DNA of 64,000 nucleotides from D2472 sp964275585. Lineage in GTDB: Bacteria; Pseudomonadota; Gammaproteobacteria; Magnimaribacterales; D2472. How positions within the stretch are numbered: position 1 is the stretch's first letter; every line of letters begins with the position of its first letter. Made by a program: the position numbers and the translations under genes. Location of the stretch: positions 1 to 64,000 of the forward strand of contig CAXYCJ010000006.1 in NCBI GenBank assembly GCA_964275585.1. Reading direction: 5' to 3'. Positions 1-7,269 of the stretch are shown here, one piece after another. The notes below the pieces were generated by a model that had not been told where the DNA came from, did no database searches, and saw nothing but the letters and a program-made list of their open reading frames with translations.

Positions 1-377
1 TTCTAGGGGCGTTAATGGGAACTATTATGGCTGCAAATGTTTGGTTTGTTATTTGGCCAAATCAGCAAAAAGTAATAGCCGGAACGGCTGATGCTGCAGA
101 TGCTGGAGCTAAAGCTGGGTTAGCATCACGTACCAATACTCTGCTCTCTATTCCAATGCTTTATTTAATGGTTTATTCAGCCCATTATGATCTAGAACTT
201 CCAATGATTGCAGCAAGTAGCATGACAGGTCTTTGGGTTGGTTTAGCTTTAATCTTAGTAATTGAAATGAATGCATTATTCGGTAAGATGAATCCAATGA
301 TCGCCTCTGTTAAAGCTGTTATTCATTCAGGATTAGCATTAACAATTATTTTTGCAATCTTGGTTCAATATTTTTAA
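1..377 (+). CDS. PuuD-like (urate hydroxylase family) membrane protein, 3' part
   Basis: The open frame runs off the left edge (codons before the first Met at 15 read L-G-A-L), so this is a 5'-truncated gene. The visible ~125 residues hold several hydrophobic segments and the motif MAANVWFVIWPNQ. I recognise this as the C-terminal part of the PuuD / urate-oxidase-N membrane family, whose members are often predicted urate hydroxylases or have unknown roles. It converges on corB with a shared palindromic terminator. The family call is from memory of the motif; substrate is unknown, and the cytochrome-c domain present in true PuuD is not seen here. Confidence 0.6.
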   Translation, partial: LGALMGTIMAANVWFVIWPNQQKVIAGTADAADAGAKAGLASRTNTLLSIPMLYLMVYSAHYDLELPMIAASSMTGLWVGLALILVIEMNALFGKMNPMIASVKAVIHSGLALTIIFAILVQYF

Positions 378-394
378 ATAAAAAACTTCAATTT

Positions 395-420
395 AAAAAG
401 GGGAATTAATTCCCCTTTTT
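395..420. terminator. Bidirectional terminator between PuuD-like gene and corB
   Basis: A perfect 26-bp palindrome: A5-G4 on the left arm, AATTAATT in the centre, C4-T5 on the right. On either strand it gives a GC stem followed by a U tract, so it can stop transcription from both convergent genes. Its right part contains the last codons and the stop (406-408) of corB. Confidence 0.85.
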
Positions 421-1659
421 AATAATCTTAACTTTGGTTATAAAGTTTTCTTCTATTTGCAGAATTTCAAGCCTGTACCTGCCCAATTCCAGGCACACAT
501 TCTCTTGGGGAATTTGGTCTAAATAATCAATGATTGTTCCATTAATAGTCTTTGATCCATCTTCATCTAAATCCCATCCCACATGATTATTGAGGTCACG
601 GATCTTAGAGTTTCCGTCCGCAATTACAGAGCCATCTTTCTTTTGAATAAACTCTTTATCTAATTCAGCTTTTGCTGCACCAAATTTACCCACAATTTCT
701 GTAAATATATCTTCCATGGTAAGAAGACCTTGAATTTCTCCGTACTCATCCACCACCAATCCAAGGTTTATATCTTGTTTTTGAAATTGATTTAACTGAG
801 CTGAGAGAGTCGTGCTTTGTGAAATAAAAGTAGTTTCCAAGAGTATTTCTTTGATATCAGCTTTCAGTTCCATGGCCTCGATGAATTGATGAGAATCCTT
901 AAGATGCAACATTCCAATCACACTATCAATTGAATGCTTGAAAACTGGCAGTCTACTATAATAGGAAGAAGCAATAATTTTTTGAGCATCTTCGATACTA
1001 CCACTTAGATTAATGCCTGTAATTTCAGAATGTGGAGTCATAATATCCTCGACAGTTAACTCTTCCATGCCTAATATGGAAGATAGCATTTCTCTTGATC
1101 GAGCTGGAATAAGCTCACCATGCTCATCAAGTAAAGTTCTAAGCTCATCTGAGTTGAGATTATCATTTAAGACAGACTCCATGGGATCTACATTAAAAAA
1201 TTTCATAATTCTTGAACTAATAATATTTAGCAACCATGCAAGAGGTCTGAAAATTAGCATAAGACCTTTTAGGAGCCATGAAGATTTGGTTGCAAAAATT
1301 TCAGGATGAACGCTAGCAATCGTCTTAGGAGTTATTTCTGAGAAAATTAAAATTACTAACGTTAAGATGATTGATCCTATCAAAACATTACCATCAAAAT
1401 AATCAAGCATTAAAATGGTAACAATCGCAGATGCTAAAATATTTGCAAAATTATTTCCTACCAATATTGAGGCTAGGAGAGCATCAGGTCTTTCTAGTAA
1501 TTTTAGAGCTCGCTTAGCACCTTTAAGATTTTTTGCTAAATTTCTTAATTTCACTTTGTTTGAAGCCATCATTCCAGTCTCTGACCCTGATGAAAAAGCA
1601 GAAAAAATTAGCAACAGCACTAACGCTGAAATTAAAAAAGATATTGAAGTTATGTCCAA
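406..1659 (-). CDS. corB: CNNM/CorB-family transporter (HlyC/CorC type)
   Basis: 417 aa. An N-terminal DUF21/CNNM membrane domain (residues ~1-180, about four hydrophobic segments, with SSGSETGMMASNK near the start) is followed by a CBS pair (~200-330, with the family phrases DIMTPHSEI and VVDEYGEIQGLLTMEDI) and a C-terminal CorC/HlyC transporter-associated domain. Members of this family act in Mg2+/Co2+ export at the inner membrane. The next gene in the same direction upstream is ypjD, 9 bp away, which is the usual gammaproteobacterial pairing next to ffh/rpsP. Length and domain order are normal. Confidence 0.9.
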   Translation of the reverse strand: MDITSISFLISALVLLLIFSAFSSGSETGMMASNKVKLRNLAKNLKGAKRALKLLERPDALLASILVGNNFANILASAIVTILMLDYFDGNVLIGSIILTLVILIFSEITPKTIASVHPEIFATKSSWLLKGLMLIFRPLAWLLNIISSRIMKFFNVDPMESVLNDNLNSDELRTLLDEHGELIPARSREMLSSILGMEELTVEDIMTPHSEITGINLSGSIEDAQKIIASSYYSRLPVFKHSIDSVIGMLHLKDSHQFIEAMELKADIKEILLETTFISQSTTLSAQLNQFQKQDINLGLVVDEYGEIQGLLTMEDIFTEIVGKFGAAKAELDKEFIQKKDGSVIADGNSKIRDLNNHVGWDLDEDGSKTINGTIIDYLDQIPQENVCLELGRYRLEILQIEENFITKVKIIKKGN

Positions 1660-1668
1660 GGAGATTTT

Positions 1669-2232
1669 TTAAAGGTAGTTGTTTAAAATTATCGAGTTAC
1701 CAAAATATGCTAGAAGGATCATCATAAAAGAAAGCATTATACCTCTAACTGCATATCTAACCTTTAAATTAGCATATTTAATTCCTAGGAAAGTAAGCAG
1801 GTAAAGAATTATTGCAAAGAGAGTAAAAATAATTTTAAAAATTATCTCTAGGGTAAATGCTTCTCCAATCCATAGTCCTGATAGCAATGAGAGGGTCAAA
1901 CAAGCAAGACCAAGACCAACTAGATTAAATATCTCACTATATTCTCGCTCTACTGATTTCGTATTGGAACCTATTTCACCTTTTTTTATTTTTGTAATAT
2001 GCCTTTCAAGTAAAGTAGTTTCAAAAAAAGTAACAATTAAAATAACAATGCTAAAACCTGTAATTGTCATGTGGATTGCAAGCGCATTAAAACCTGTCGA
2101 TGTGATCATTAGACCAAGAATAGACATAAAAGCTATTAGCAAAGCTATAAACAGCTGCTTAGTGGATGATAATATTAACCTTGTAATAAAATAGGCTAAC
2201 AGAGATATTAATGCTGTTATTGGAAATGACAC
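1669..2232 (-). CDS. ypjD: YpjD-like CcsA-family membrane protein, short form
   Basis: 187 aa with about six hydrophobic segments. The C-terminal third (SGLWIGEAF ... VRYAVRGIMLSFMMILLAYFGN) matches the end of YpjD, a cytochrome-c-assembly (CcsA)-like protein of unclear function; NALAIHMTITGFS corresponds to the family's AWHilLS-type histidine segment. E. coli YpjD is about 260 aa, so this version is shortened by some 70 residues, mostly at the N-terminus. It lies 9 bp from corB. The neighbour ffh, usually found between ypjD and rpsP, is absent. Assignment is by motif and position. Confidence 0.65.
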   Translation of the reverse strand: MSFPITALISLLAYFITRLILSSTKQLFIALLIAFMSILGLMITSTGFNALAIHMTITGFSIVILIVTFFETTLLERHITKIKKGEIGSNTKSVEREYSEIFNLVGLGLACLTLSLLSGLWIGEAFTLEIIFKIIFTLFAIILYLLTFLGIKYANLKVRYAVRGIMLSFMMILLAYFGNSIILNNYL

Positions 2233-2332
2233 GGTCTAATTATTTTTTATATTGTTTATATATTAACACTATCAAATTTATCAAGGTTAACCTAAAATAC
2301 ACACCTTTTATAAATACAATAATTAATTCAAT
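2233..2332 (+). promoter_or_regulatory. Divergent ypjD/rpsP intergenic region, candidate promoter
   Basis: 100 bp, very AT-rich, between divergent ypjD and the rpsP operon. It contains the palindrome AGGTTAACCT (2284-2293) directly followed by a TAAAAT -10-like hexamer (2293-2298). A good -35 is not evident. It is the only place where the rpsP-rimM-trmD-rplS operon promoter can lie within the window. Confidence 0.35.
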
Positions 2333-3328
2333 ATGGTAGTAGTTAGACTTGCAAAGAGCGGAGCCAAAAAAAACCCTTATTATTTTATAACGGTTGCAGA
2401 TTCCAGAAAACCAAGAGATGGAGGATATATTGAGCGTTTAGGCTTTTTCAACCCATCAGCGAAGGGATCTGAGGAAAGGTTACGTTTTAATATCGAGCGA
2501 TTTGATCATTGGGTTAGCCAGGGCGCCCAACCTTCTGATAAGGTCGAAGAACTTCAAAAAGATGCTCGTTTGTCTCCTGAAGATCTTCAAGCAAAGCTAG
2601 ATTTAAAAAAAGCTAAAAGAGAAACAAAGAAAGAGTTAGCTGCTGCACAGAAAGTAGCTGAAATTGCTGCTCAAGCAGAGGCAGCCCCAGAAGCTGAAGC
2701 AGAACCAGAAGCAGAGGCAGAGGCAGCCCCAGAAGCTGAAGCAGAACCAGAAGCTGAAGCAGAACCAGAAGCAGAGGCAGAGGCAGCCCCAGAAGCTGAA
2801 GCAGAACCAGAAGCAGAGGCAGCCCCAGAACCAGAAGCTGAAGCAGAACCAGAAGCAGAGGCAGAGGCAGCCCCAGCAGCTGAAGCAGAACCAGAAGCAG
2901 AGGCAGAGGCAGCCCAGAAGCTGAAGCAGAACCAGAAGCTGAAGCAGAACCAGAAGCAGAGGCAGAGGCAGCCCCAGCAGCTGAAGCAGAACCAGAAGCA
3001 GAGGCAGCCCCAGCCCCAGCAGCTGAAGCAGAACCAGAAGCAGAGGCAGAGGCAGCCCCAGCAGCTGAAGCAGAACCAGAAGCAGAGGCAGCCCCAGCCC
3101 CAGCAGCTGAAGCAGAACCAGAAGCAGAGGCAGAGGCAGCCCCAGCAGCTGAAGCAGAGCCAGAAGCAGAGGCAGAGGCAGCCCCAGAAGCTGAAGCAGA
3201 ACCAGAAGCTGAAGCAGAACCAGAAGCAGAGGCAGAGGCAGCCCCAGCAGCTGAAGCAGAACCAGAAGCAGAGGCAGAGGCAGCCCCAGAACCTGAAGCT
3301 GAAGCAGAAGCCCAGGAAAGACCGATAG
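2333..3328 (+). CDS. rpsP: 30S ribosomal protein S16 with long repeat tail (frameshifted in the tail)
   Basis: Residues 1-80 are a complete S16 (MVVVRLAKSGAKKNPYY..., VADSRKPRDGGYIERLGFFNP, HWVSQGAQPSDKV). Normal S16 is about 80-90 aa. Here a charged helical linker (81-112) leads into an acidic array of E/A/P residues with a ~14-residue unit (PEAEAEPEAEAEAA). At codon 194/195 (bases 2913-2915) a CCC stands where every other unit has CCCC. The missing base throws translation into a basic K/L/Q/N/R-rich frame that stops at 3328. Restoring one base keeps the acidic frame to a TAA at 3367-3369 (345 aa, ending DDEKQ) and overlaps the rimM start. I think the acidic 345-aa form is the ancestral product; whether the deletion is real cannot be told here. 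Confidence 0.85.
   Translation: MVVVRLAKSGAKKNPYYFITVADSRKPRDGGYIERLGFFNPSAKGSEERLRFNIERFDHWVSQGAQPSDKVEELQKDARLSPEDLQAKLDLKKAKRETKKELAAAQKVAEIAAQAEAAPEAEAEPEAEAEAAPEAEAEPEAEAEPEAEAEAAPEAEAEPEAEAAPEPEAEAEPEAEAEAAPAAEAEPEAEAEAAQKLKQNQKLKQNQKQRQRQPQQLKQNQKQRQPQPQQLKQNQKQRQRQPQQLKQNQKQRQPQPQQLKQNQKQRQRQPQQLKQSQKQRQRQPQKLKQNQKLKQNQKQRQRQPQQLKQNQKQRQRQPQNLKLKQKPRKDR
2675..3315 (+). repeat. Imperfect ~42-bp tandem array in rpsP
   Basis: A tandem array built from GAA, GCA/GCT, GAG and CCA codons with a basic unit of ~42 bp (14 codons), mixed with shorter 18- and 24-bp variants. It codes for the acidic S16 tail. Because its codons yield no stops in other phases, one other forward frame (K/Q/R-rich) and one reverse frame (S/A/G-rich) are also open through it. 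Confidence 0.9.
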
Positions 3329-3352
3329 AAGAATCTGAAGAAGAATCTTCAG

Positions 3353-3892
3353 ATGATGAGAAACAATAATCCATTAGATCTTTCTTTATTTCTCCTCATT
3401 GCCAAAATTGGCAAAACAAGAGGTCTGAGAGGTGAATTCTTTCTTCGTTCATTCTCAGAAGATTTGGATAGTTTAAATTCCTTTAGTAAATTCTATACTT
3501 TGAAGTCTGAAATGATGGAAGAAGTAAAGTTTGAATACATTAAATCTAATAATTCTAATATTACGGCAAAAATTGATTCTGTTGATGATATTGATGCAAT
3601 GAAATTATTTGGGCAAAGAGATTTATATGTATTGAAGTCAGAGCTACCTGAGCTAGAAGAAAATGAAGCATATTGGTTTGAGCTAGAGGGAATGAAGGTT
3701 GTCAATCTTGAGGGTGAGGAACTTGGAAAAGTTGACCATGTTAATAACTATGGTGCAAGCGATATGCTAGAAGTTAGCCCTATAAAAAATGGTAGCGATT
3801 TTATTTTAATTCCCTTTCTTAAAAATAGAACCATTATTACTATAAATAAAGCTCAGAATTCTATTTTAGTAGATTGGCAAATGGATTATTGA
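3353..3892 (+). CDS. rimM: Ribosome maturation factor RimM
   Basis: About 179 aa, normal length. The N-terminal RimM barrel (IAKIGKTRGLRGEFFLRSF) is followed by the PRC-barrel domain (YWFELEGMKVVNLEGEELGKV ... ILIPFL). RimM helps assemble the 30S head and contacts S19. Two consecutive ATGs (3353, 3356) can serve as start. Both lie inside the acidic rpsP frame, which would end at 3369, so translation of the two is probably coupled. The next gene, trmD, starts 7 bp downstream. Confidence 0.93.
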   Translation: MMRNNNPLDLSLFLLIAKIGKTRGLRGEFFLRSFSEDLDSLNSFSKFYTLKSEMMEEVKFEYIKSNNSNITAKIDSVDDIDAMKLFGQRDLYVLKSELPELEENEAYWFELEGMKVVNLEGEELGKVDHVNNYGASDMLEVSPIKNGSDFILIPFLKNRTIITINKAQNSILVDWQMDY

Positions 3893-3899
3893 GACTAGT

Positions 3900-4610
3900 A
3901 TGAATATAAATATTATTACTTTATTTCCAGAGATCTTTGAAGCATTAAATTATGGATTACTTGGACAAGCAATTGCTCGAGATGATATTAGTATTAATAT
4001 TGTCTACTTAAGAGACTATTCAATTAATCAGCATGGGCAGGTTGATGATAAGCCCTATGGGGGTGGAGAAGGCATGGTGTTAATGGCTCAACCATTAGAG
4101 AAAGCTATTTCAAGTATTAACACTATAAATCGAGGCCTAGTTATTAATTTATCACCTCAAGGCAATCCCCTTTCTCAGGCTAAGGCCAAACAATTATCAA
4201 CAAATAAAAATATAACTATTGTTGCTGGAAGGTATGAAGGTCTTGATGAGAGATTTATTAAACAATATGTTGATGAAGAAATTTCAATTGGTGATTTTAT
4301 TTTAAGTGGAGGTGAATTTGCGGCCCTAGCTCTAATAGATGTATTTTCTAGATTTATACCTGGTGTCATAGGAAATAAAAAATCCGTAGATTATGACTCA
4401 TTTAGTAATGGCTTGCTAAAAGGCCCTGTTTTTACTAGACCAGAAATTTATAATTCAGACTCGGTTCCTGAGGTATTACTTTCAGGAAATCATGCTCGTA
4501 TTCAGGATTGGAAAGATGCACAAGCTTTACGAAGAACATTCAAGAGAAGGCCTGAACTTTTAAATGATATAAAATTAACAAAAAAACAAAGAAAACTCTT
4601 GGAAGAATAG
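3900..4610 (+). CDS. trmD: tRNA (guanine-37-N1)-methyltransferase
   Basis: 236 aa SPOUT-class methyltransferase that makes m1G37 in tRNAs. Visible family motifs: ITLFPEIFEALNYGLLGQA at the N-terminus, KPYGGGEGMVLMAQPL, the SAM-binding trefoil-knot region AGRYEGLDERF and SIGDFILSGGE, and the C-terminal tRNA-binding helix with RRTFKRRPELL. Length is normal. It lies between rimM and rplS in the conserved rpsP operon. Confidence 0.96.
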   Translation: MNINIITLFPEIFEALNYGLLGQAIARDDISINIVYLRDYSINQHGQVDDKPYGGGEGMVLMAQPLEKAISSINTINRGLVINLSPQGNPLSQAKAKQLSTNKNITIVAGRYEGLDERFIKQYVDEEISIGDFILSGGEFAALALIDVFSRFIPGVIGNKKSVDYDSFSNGLLKGPVFTRPEIYNSDSVPEVLLSGNHARIQDWKDAQALRRTFKRRPELLNDIKLTKKQRKLLEE

Positions 4611-4651
4611 CAATCTAAGGATATCCTGTAGCACATTTCAGGCATTAAATT

Positions 4652-5641
4652 ATGAGCGATAAAGATAATACAGAGAAAAAAGGTTTCTTTTCAAAATTAT
4701 TTGGTGGATTGAGCTCATCCTCAGAAAAGGATGATTCTATAAATAAAGAACAAGTTTTCCCTTCCAGAGCGAGCCTCAACAAGATGAAGAAAGCAAATAT
4801 TGTGAGTCTTGCTAAAGAAAATGATCTTGAATTAGATGTAAATCTAACAAAAGCTGAATTACTCAGTAAATGGGATTTACACTTTAGTGTAGAAGCAGAA
4901 ATTACAGAGCCCGTTGAAGCTGCTCAAGAAGAAGTTGCTGAGACTGAGGCTGAAGAGCCCGTTGAAGCTGCTCAAGAAGAAGTTGCTGAGACTGAGGCTG
5001 AAGAGCCCGTTGAAGCTGCTCAAGAAGAAGTTGCTGAGACTGAGGCTGAAGAGCCCGTTGAAGCTGCTCAAGAAGAAGTTGCTGAGACTGAGGCTGAAGA
5101 GCCCGTTGAAGCTGCTCAAGAAGAAGTTGCTGAGACTGAGGCTGAAGAGCCCGTTGAAGCTGCTCAAGAAGAAGTTGCTGAGACTGAGGCTGAAGAGCCC
5201 GTTGAAGCTGCTCAAGAAGAAGTTGCTGAGACTGAGGCTGAAGAGGTTAGCGATATCAGTGAATCAAAACCTGTTGCCATTGAAGAAAAAACTTCTGCTC
5301 AGATTATTAATACGTTTGAATCCGAGCAACTCAAGGAAGATGTACCTTCGTTTAGACCGGGTGATACGGTGGTTATTTCAGTAAAAGTTAAAGAAGGTGA
5401 AAGAACTAGATTACAAGCCTTTGAAGGCGTTGTAATGAGCATTAAAAATGCAGGATTAAATTCCTCATTTATAGTTCGAAAGATTTCTAGTGGAATAGGA
5501 GTCGAAAGAACTTTTCAAACGCATAGCCCAATCATTGATTCAATTTCAGTCAAAAGAAAAGGTGAAGTGAGGCAAGCTAAACTTTATTATCTGAGAGAAA
5601 GATCAGGCAGATCTGCAAGAATCAAAGAAAGATTAGACTAA
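4652..5641 (+). CDS. rplS: 50S ribosomal protein L19 with ~215-residue N-terminal repeat extension
   Basis: Residues ~216-329 are a full L19 (EDVPSFRPGDTV, RLQAFEGVV, ERTFQTHSP, DSISVKRKGEVRQAKLYYL). E. coli L19 is 115 aa. The extension holds an N-terminal segment KKGFFSKLFGGL (possibly amphipathic), a helix-extended-helix / Rho-N- or SAP-like stretch at ~39-75 (SLNKMKKANIVSLAKEND, LTKAELLSKW), then seven identical 16-residue acidic repeats (EPVEAAQEEVAETEAE, residues 86-197) and a short linker. The frame is open throughout and the ATG at 4652 is the first plausible start, so the extension is translated unless an internal start is used. The function of the extension is unknown. Confidence 0.9.
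   Translation: MSDKDNTEKKGFFSKLFGGLSSSSEKDDSINKEQVFPSRASLNKMKKANIVSLAKENDLELDVNLTKAELLSKWDLHFSVEAEITEPVEAAQEEVAETEAEEPVEAAQEEVAETEAEEPVEAAQEEVAETEAEEPVEAAQEEVAETEAEEPVEAAQEEVAETEAEEPVEAAQEEVAETEAEEPVEAAQEEVAETEAEEVSDISESKPVAIEEKTSAQIINTFESEQLKEDVPSFRPGDTVVISVKVKEGERTRLQAFEGVVMSIKNAGLNSSFIVRKISSGIGVERTFQTHSPIIDSISVKRKGEVRQAKLYYLRERSGRSARIKERLD
4907..5242 (+). repeat. Seven perfect 48-bp tandem repeats in rplS
   Basis: Seven copies of a 48-bp unit, 336 bp in total, that appear identical at the nucleotide level, each coding for EPVEAAQEEVAETEAE. The lack of synonymous differences implies recent expansion or ongoing homogenisation, so copy number is likely variable between strains. Confidence 0.95.
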
Positions 5642-5645
5642 TATC

Positions 5646-6545
5646 ATGTCGCCTGGTTTAAAAAAGACTCAATATATTGATTCTTTTTTAACAAACCTTC
5701 AGCTAGAAAAAGGACTCTCTAGCAATACTATCAAAGCTTACTCAAGCGACTGCTACGCATTTTCTGACTGGTCTCAAAAGCAAGAATTTGATATCTTAAA
5801 TTTAAAAGAAGCTCAGATTAGAAAATATATTAAACACTTTCAGAGTTTAGGGCTCTCACATTCAACAATAAATAGAAAATTATCTTCTTTGAAACACTTC
5901 TTTCTTTTTTTACATAAAAAAAAGATTATCTCCTTTAATCCAATTGCTAGTTTTTCAGGACCAAAAAATACAAAACCTTTACCTAAATCTATGTCTATAA
6001 AGGATGTTAATAGCTTGATTCATGCTCCAGATTGCAATACTTTTATTGGCTTGCGAGACAGAGCAATGTTGGAACTTTTGTATGCCACGGGCGTTAGAAT
6101 TAGTGAGCTTATTAATTTGCAATATACCAACATTGATTTACAAAGATCTTTTATTAAGGTTATGGGAAAGGGCGGTAAAGAAAGAATGATTCCTTTTGGA
6201 GAAAATGCATTATCTTATTTACTTGATTATATTAATTATCGCAGAAAGAATAATTTATCTTTACATTCCAGAGATTTTTTTATTAGCCAGCAAGGAAAAA
6301 AAATTACTCGTCAAGCATTTTGGCATAGAATTAAATCGTATTTAAAACAAACAGGATTGCCCATAGATATTTCTCCTCATACTCTCAGGCATGCCTTTGC
6401 CACTCATTTACTCAATAATGGAGCAGATCTTAGGTCTGTACAAATGTTGCTTGGGCATAGTGATTTATCAACCACACAAATATATACTCACATAGCCAAG
6501 CAAAGGCTTGGCGAAATGGTTAAAAAACATCACCCTCGAGGTTAA
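5646..6545 (+). CDS. xerD: Site-specific tyrosine recombinase XerD
   Basis: 299 aa, normal length. N-terminal SAM-like core-binding domain (FLTNLQLEKGLSSNTIKAYSSD) and C-terminal catalytic domain with Arg in ATGVRISEL, Lys in GKGGKERMIPF, HTLRHAFATHLL, LGHSDLSTTQIY and the Tyr nucleophile in IYTHI. With XerC it resolves chromosome dimers at dif together with FtsK. XerD rather than XerC is favoured by the position directly before dsbC-hom-thrC, as in Pseudomonas. It starts 4 bp after rplS. Confidence 0.92.
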   Translation: MSPGLKKTQYIDSFLTNLQLEKGLSSNTIKAYSSDCYAFSDWSQKQEFDILNLKEAQIRKYIKHFQSLGLSHSTINRKLSSLKHFFLFLHKKKIISFNPIASFSGPKNTKPLPKSMSIKDVNSLIHAPDCNTFIGLRDRAMLELLYATGVRISELINLQYTNIDLQRSFIKVMGKGGKERMIPFGENALSYLLDYINYRRKNNLSLHSRDFFISQQGKKITRQAFWHRIKSYLKQTGLPIDISPHTLRHAFATHLLNNGADLRSVQMLLGHSDLSTTQIYTHIAKQRLGEMVKKHHPRG

Positions 6546-6550
6546 ATAGA

Positions 6551-7267
6551 ATGAACTGTAGTAAATATTTTTTTATCTTCTTTCTTACCTTTTCGACTTT
6601 AGTAATAGCAGAGGAGAATCCCATTATTACTAAGATTAGTAAGTTTCTGCCCCCAGGAGCATCCGTTCAGGACATTAAGGAATCTAAGGTTGAAGGCTTA
6701 TATGTAGTTGATATTGGCCGCCTAGAACCTTTATATGCGACAAAAGATGGAAATTTCTTCTTATTCGGAGAACTGTATGCAATTCAAGGAGATTCTCTTG
6801 TCAATACCACCAGGCAAGAAATTAACTTGAATAGAAAGTCAATTCTAGATGCTGCATTATCAGAAAAAGACTTTATTACCTTTAAAGCAGAGAATGAAAA
6901 ATATATTGTCACTGTTTTTACAGATGTAGATTGCGGGTATTGCAGAAAATTTCATGGAGAAATAGAAGATTATAATGCTCAAGGAATTACAGTGAATTAT
7001 GTCGCATTTCCTAGATCAGGCCTTGAATCTGAGTCATATAATAAAATTGTTGGAGCCTGGTGTTCATCTAATCCAAAAGAATCGTTAACATCCCTTAAGC
7101 AAGGTTTAGATCCTGAGCTGTCTCCGTGCCAAGATCATCCTGTTGAAGAACACTTCATGCTTGGGCAGAGAATAGGTATTGCTGGCACTCCTGCAATAAT
7201 TACATCTTCCGGAGACATTCTTCCAGGTTATTTGCCTCCAATGGAGCTATTAAAAAAACTTAATTAA
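6551..7267 (+). CDS. dsbC: Thiol:disulfide isomerase DsbC
   Basis: 238 aa, periplasmic. Signal peptide at 1-20 (cleavage after VIA), N-terminal dimerisation domain, then a thioredoxin fold with the active site C128-G-Y-C131 (TDVDCGYCRKFH) and the cis-Pro loop in GIAGTPAII. It reshuffles wrong disulfides and is normally kept reduced by DsbD. A second Cys pair (WCSSNP, SPCQDH) is also present, as in E. coli DsbC. It sits in the conserved xerD-dsbC-hom block. Confidence 0.93.
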   Translation: MNCSKYFFIFFLTFSTLVIAEENPIITKISKFLPPGASVQDIKESKVEGLYVVDIGRLEPLYATKDGNFFLFGELYAIQGDSLVNTTRQEINLNRKSILDAALSEKDFITFKAENEKYIVTVFTDVDCGYCRKFHGEIEDYNAQGITVNYVAFPRSGLESESYNKIVGAWCSSNPKESLTSLKQGLDPELSPCQDHPVEEHFMLGQRIGIAGTPAIITSSGDILPGYLPPMELLKKLN

Positions 7268-7269
7268 TT

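Noticed and set aside
2911..2918. Programmed -1 frameshifting in rpsP
   Set aside because: No slippery heptamer or downstream structure apparent, and the difference from neighbouring repeats is exactly one missing C.
2613..3374. Long open reading frame on the minus strand (S/A/G repeats) and K/Q-rich forward frame inside rpsP
   Set aside because: The repeat codons (GAA, GCA, GAG, CCA) make no stops in several phases, so these frames are by-products of the array. No start signals or known family.
4907..5242. CRISPR-like direct repeats
   Set aside because: Repeats are contiguous with no spacers and lie in an intact coding frame of L19.
4877..5384. Open frames in both directions across the rplS repeats
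   Set aside because: Simple phase shadows of a 48-bp unit whose length is divisible by three.
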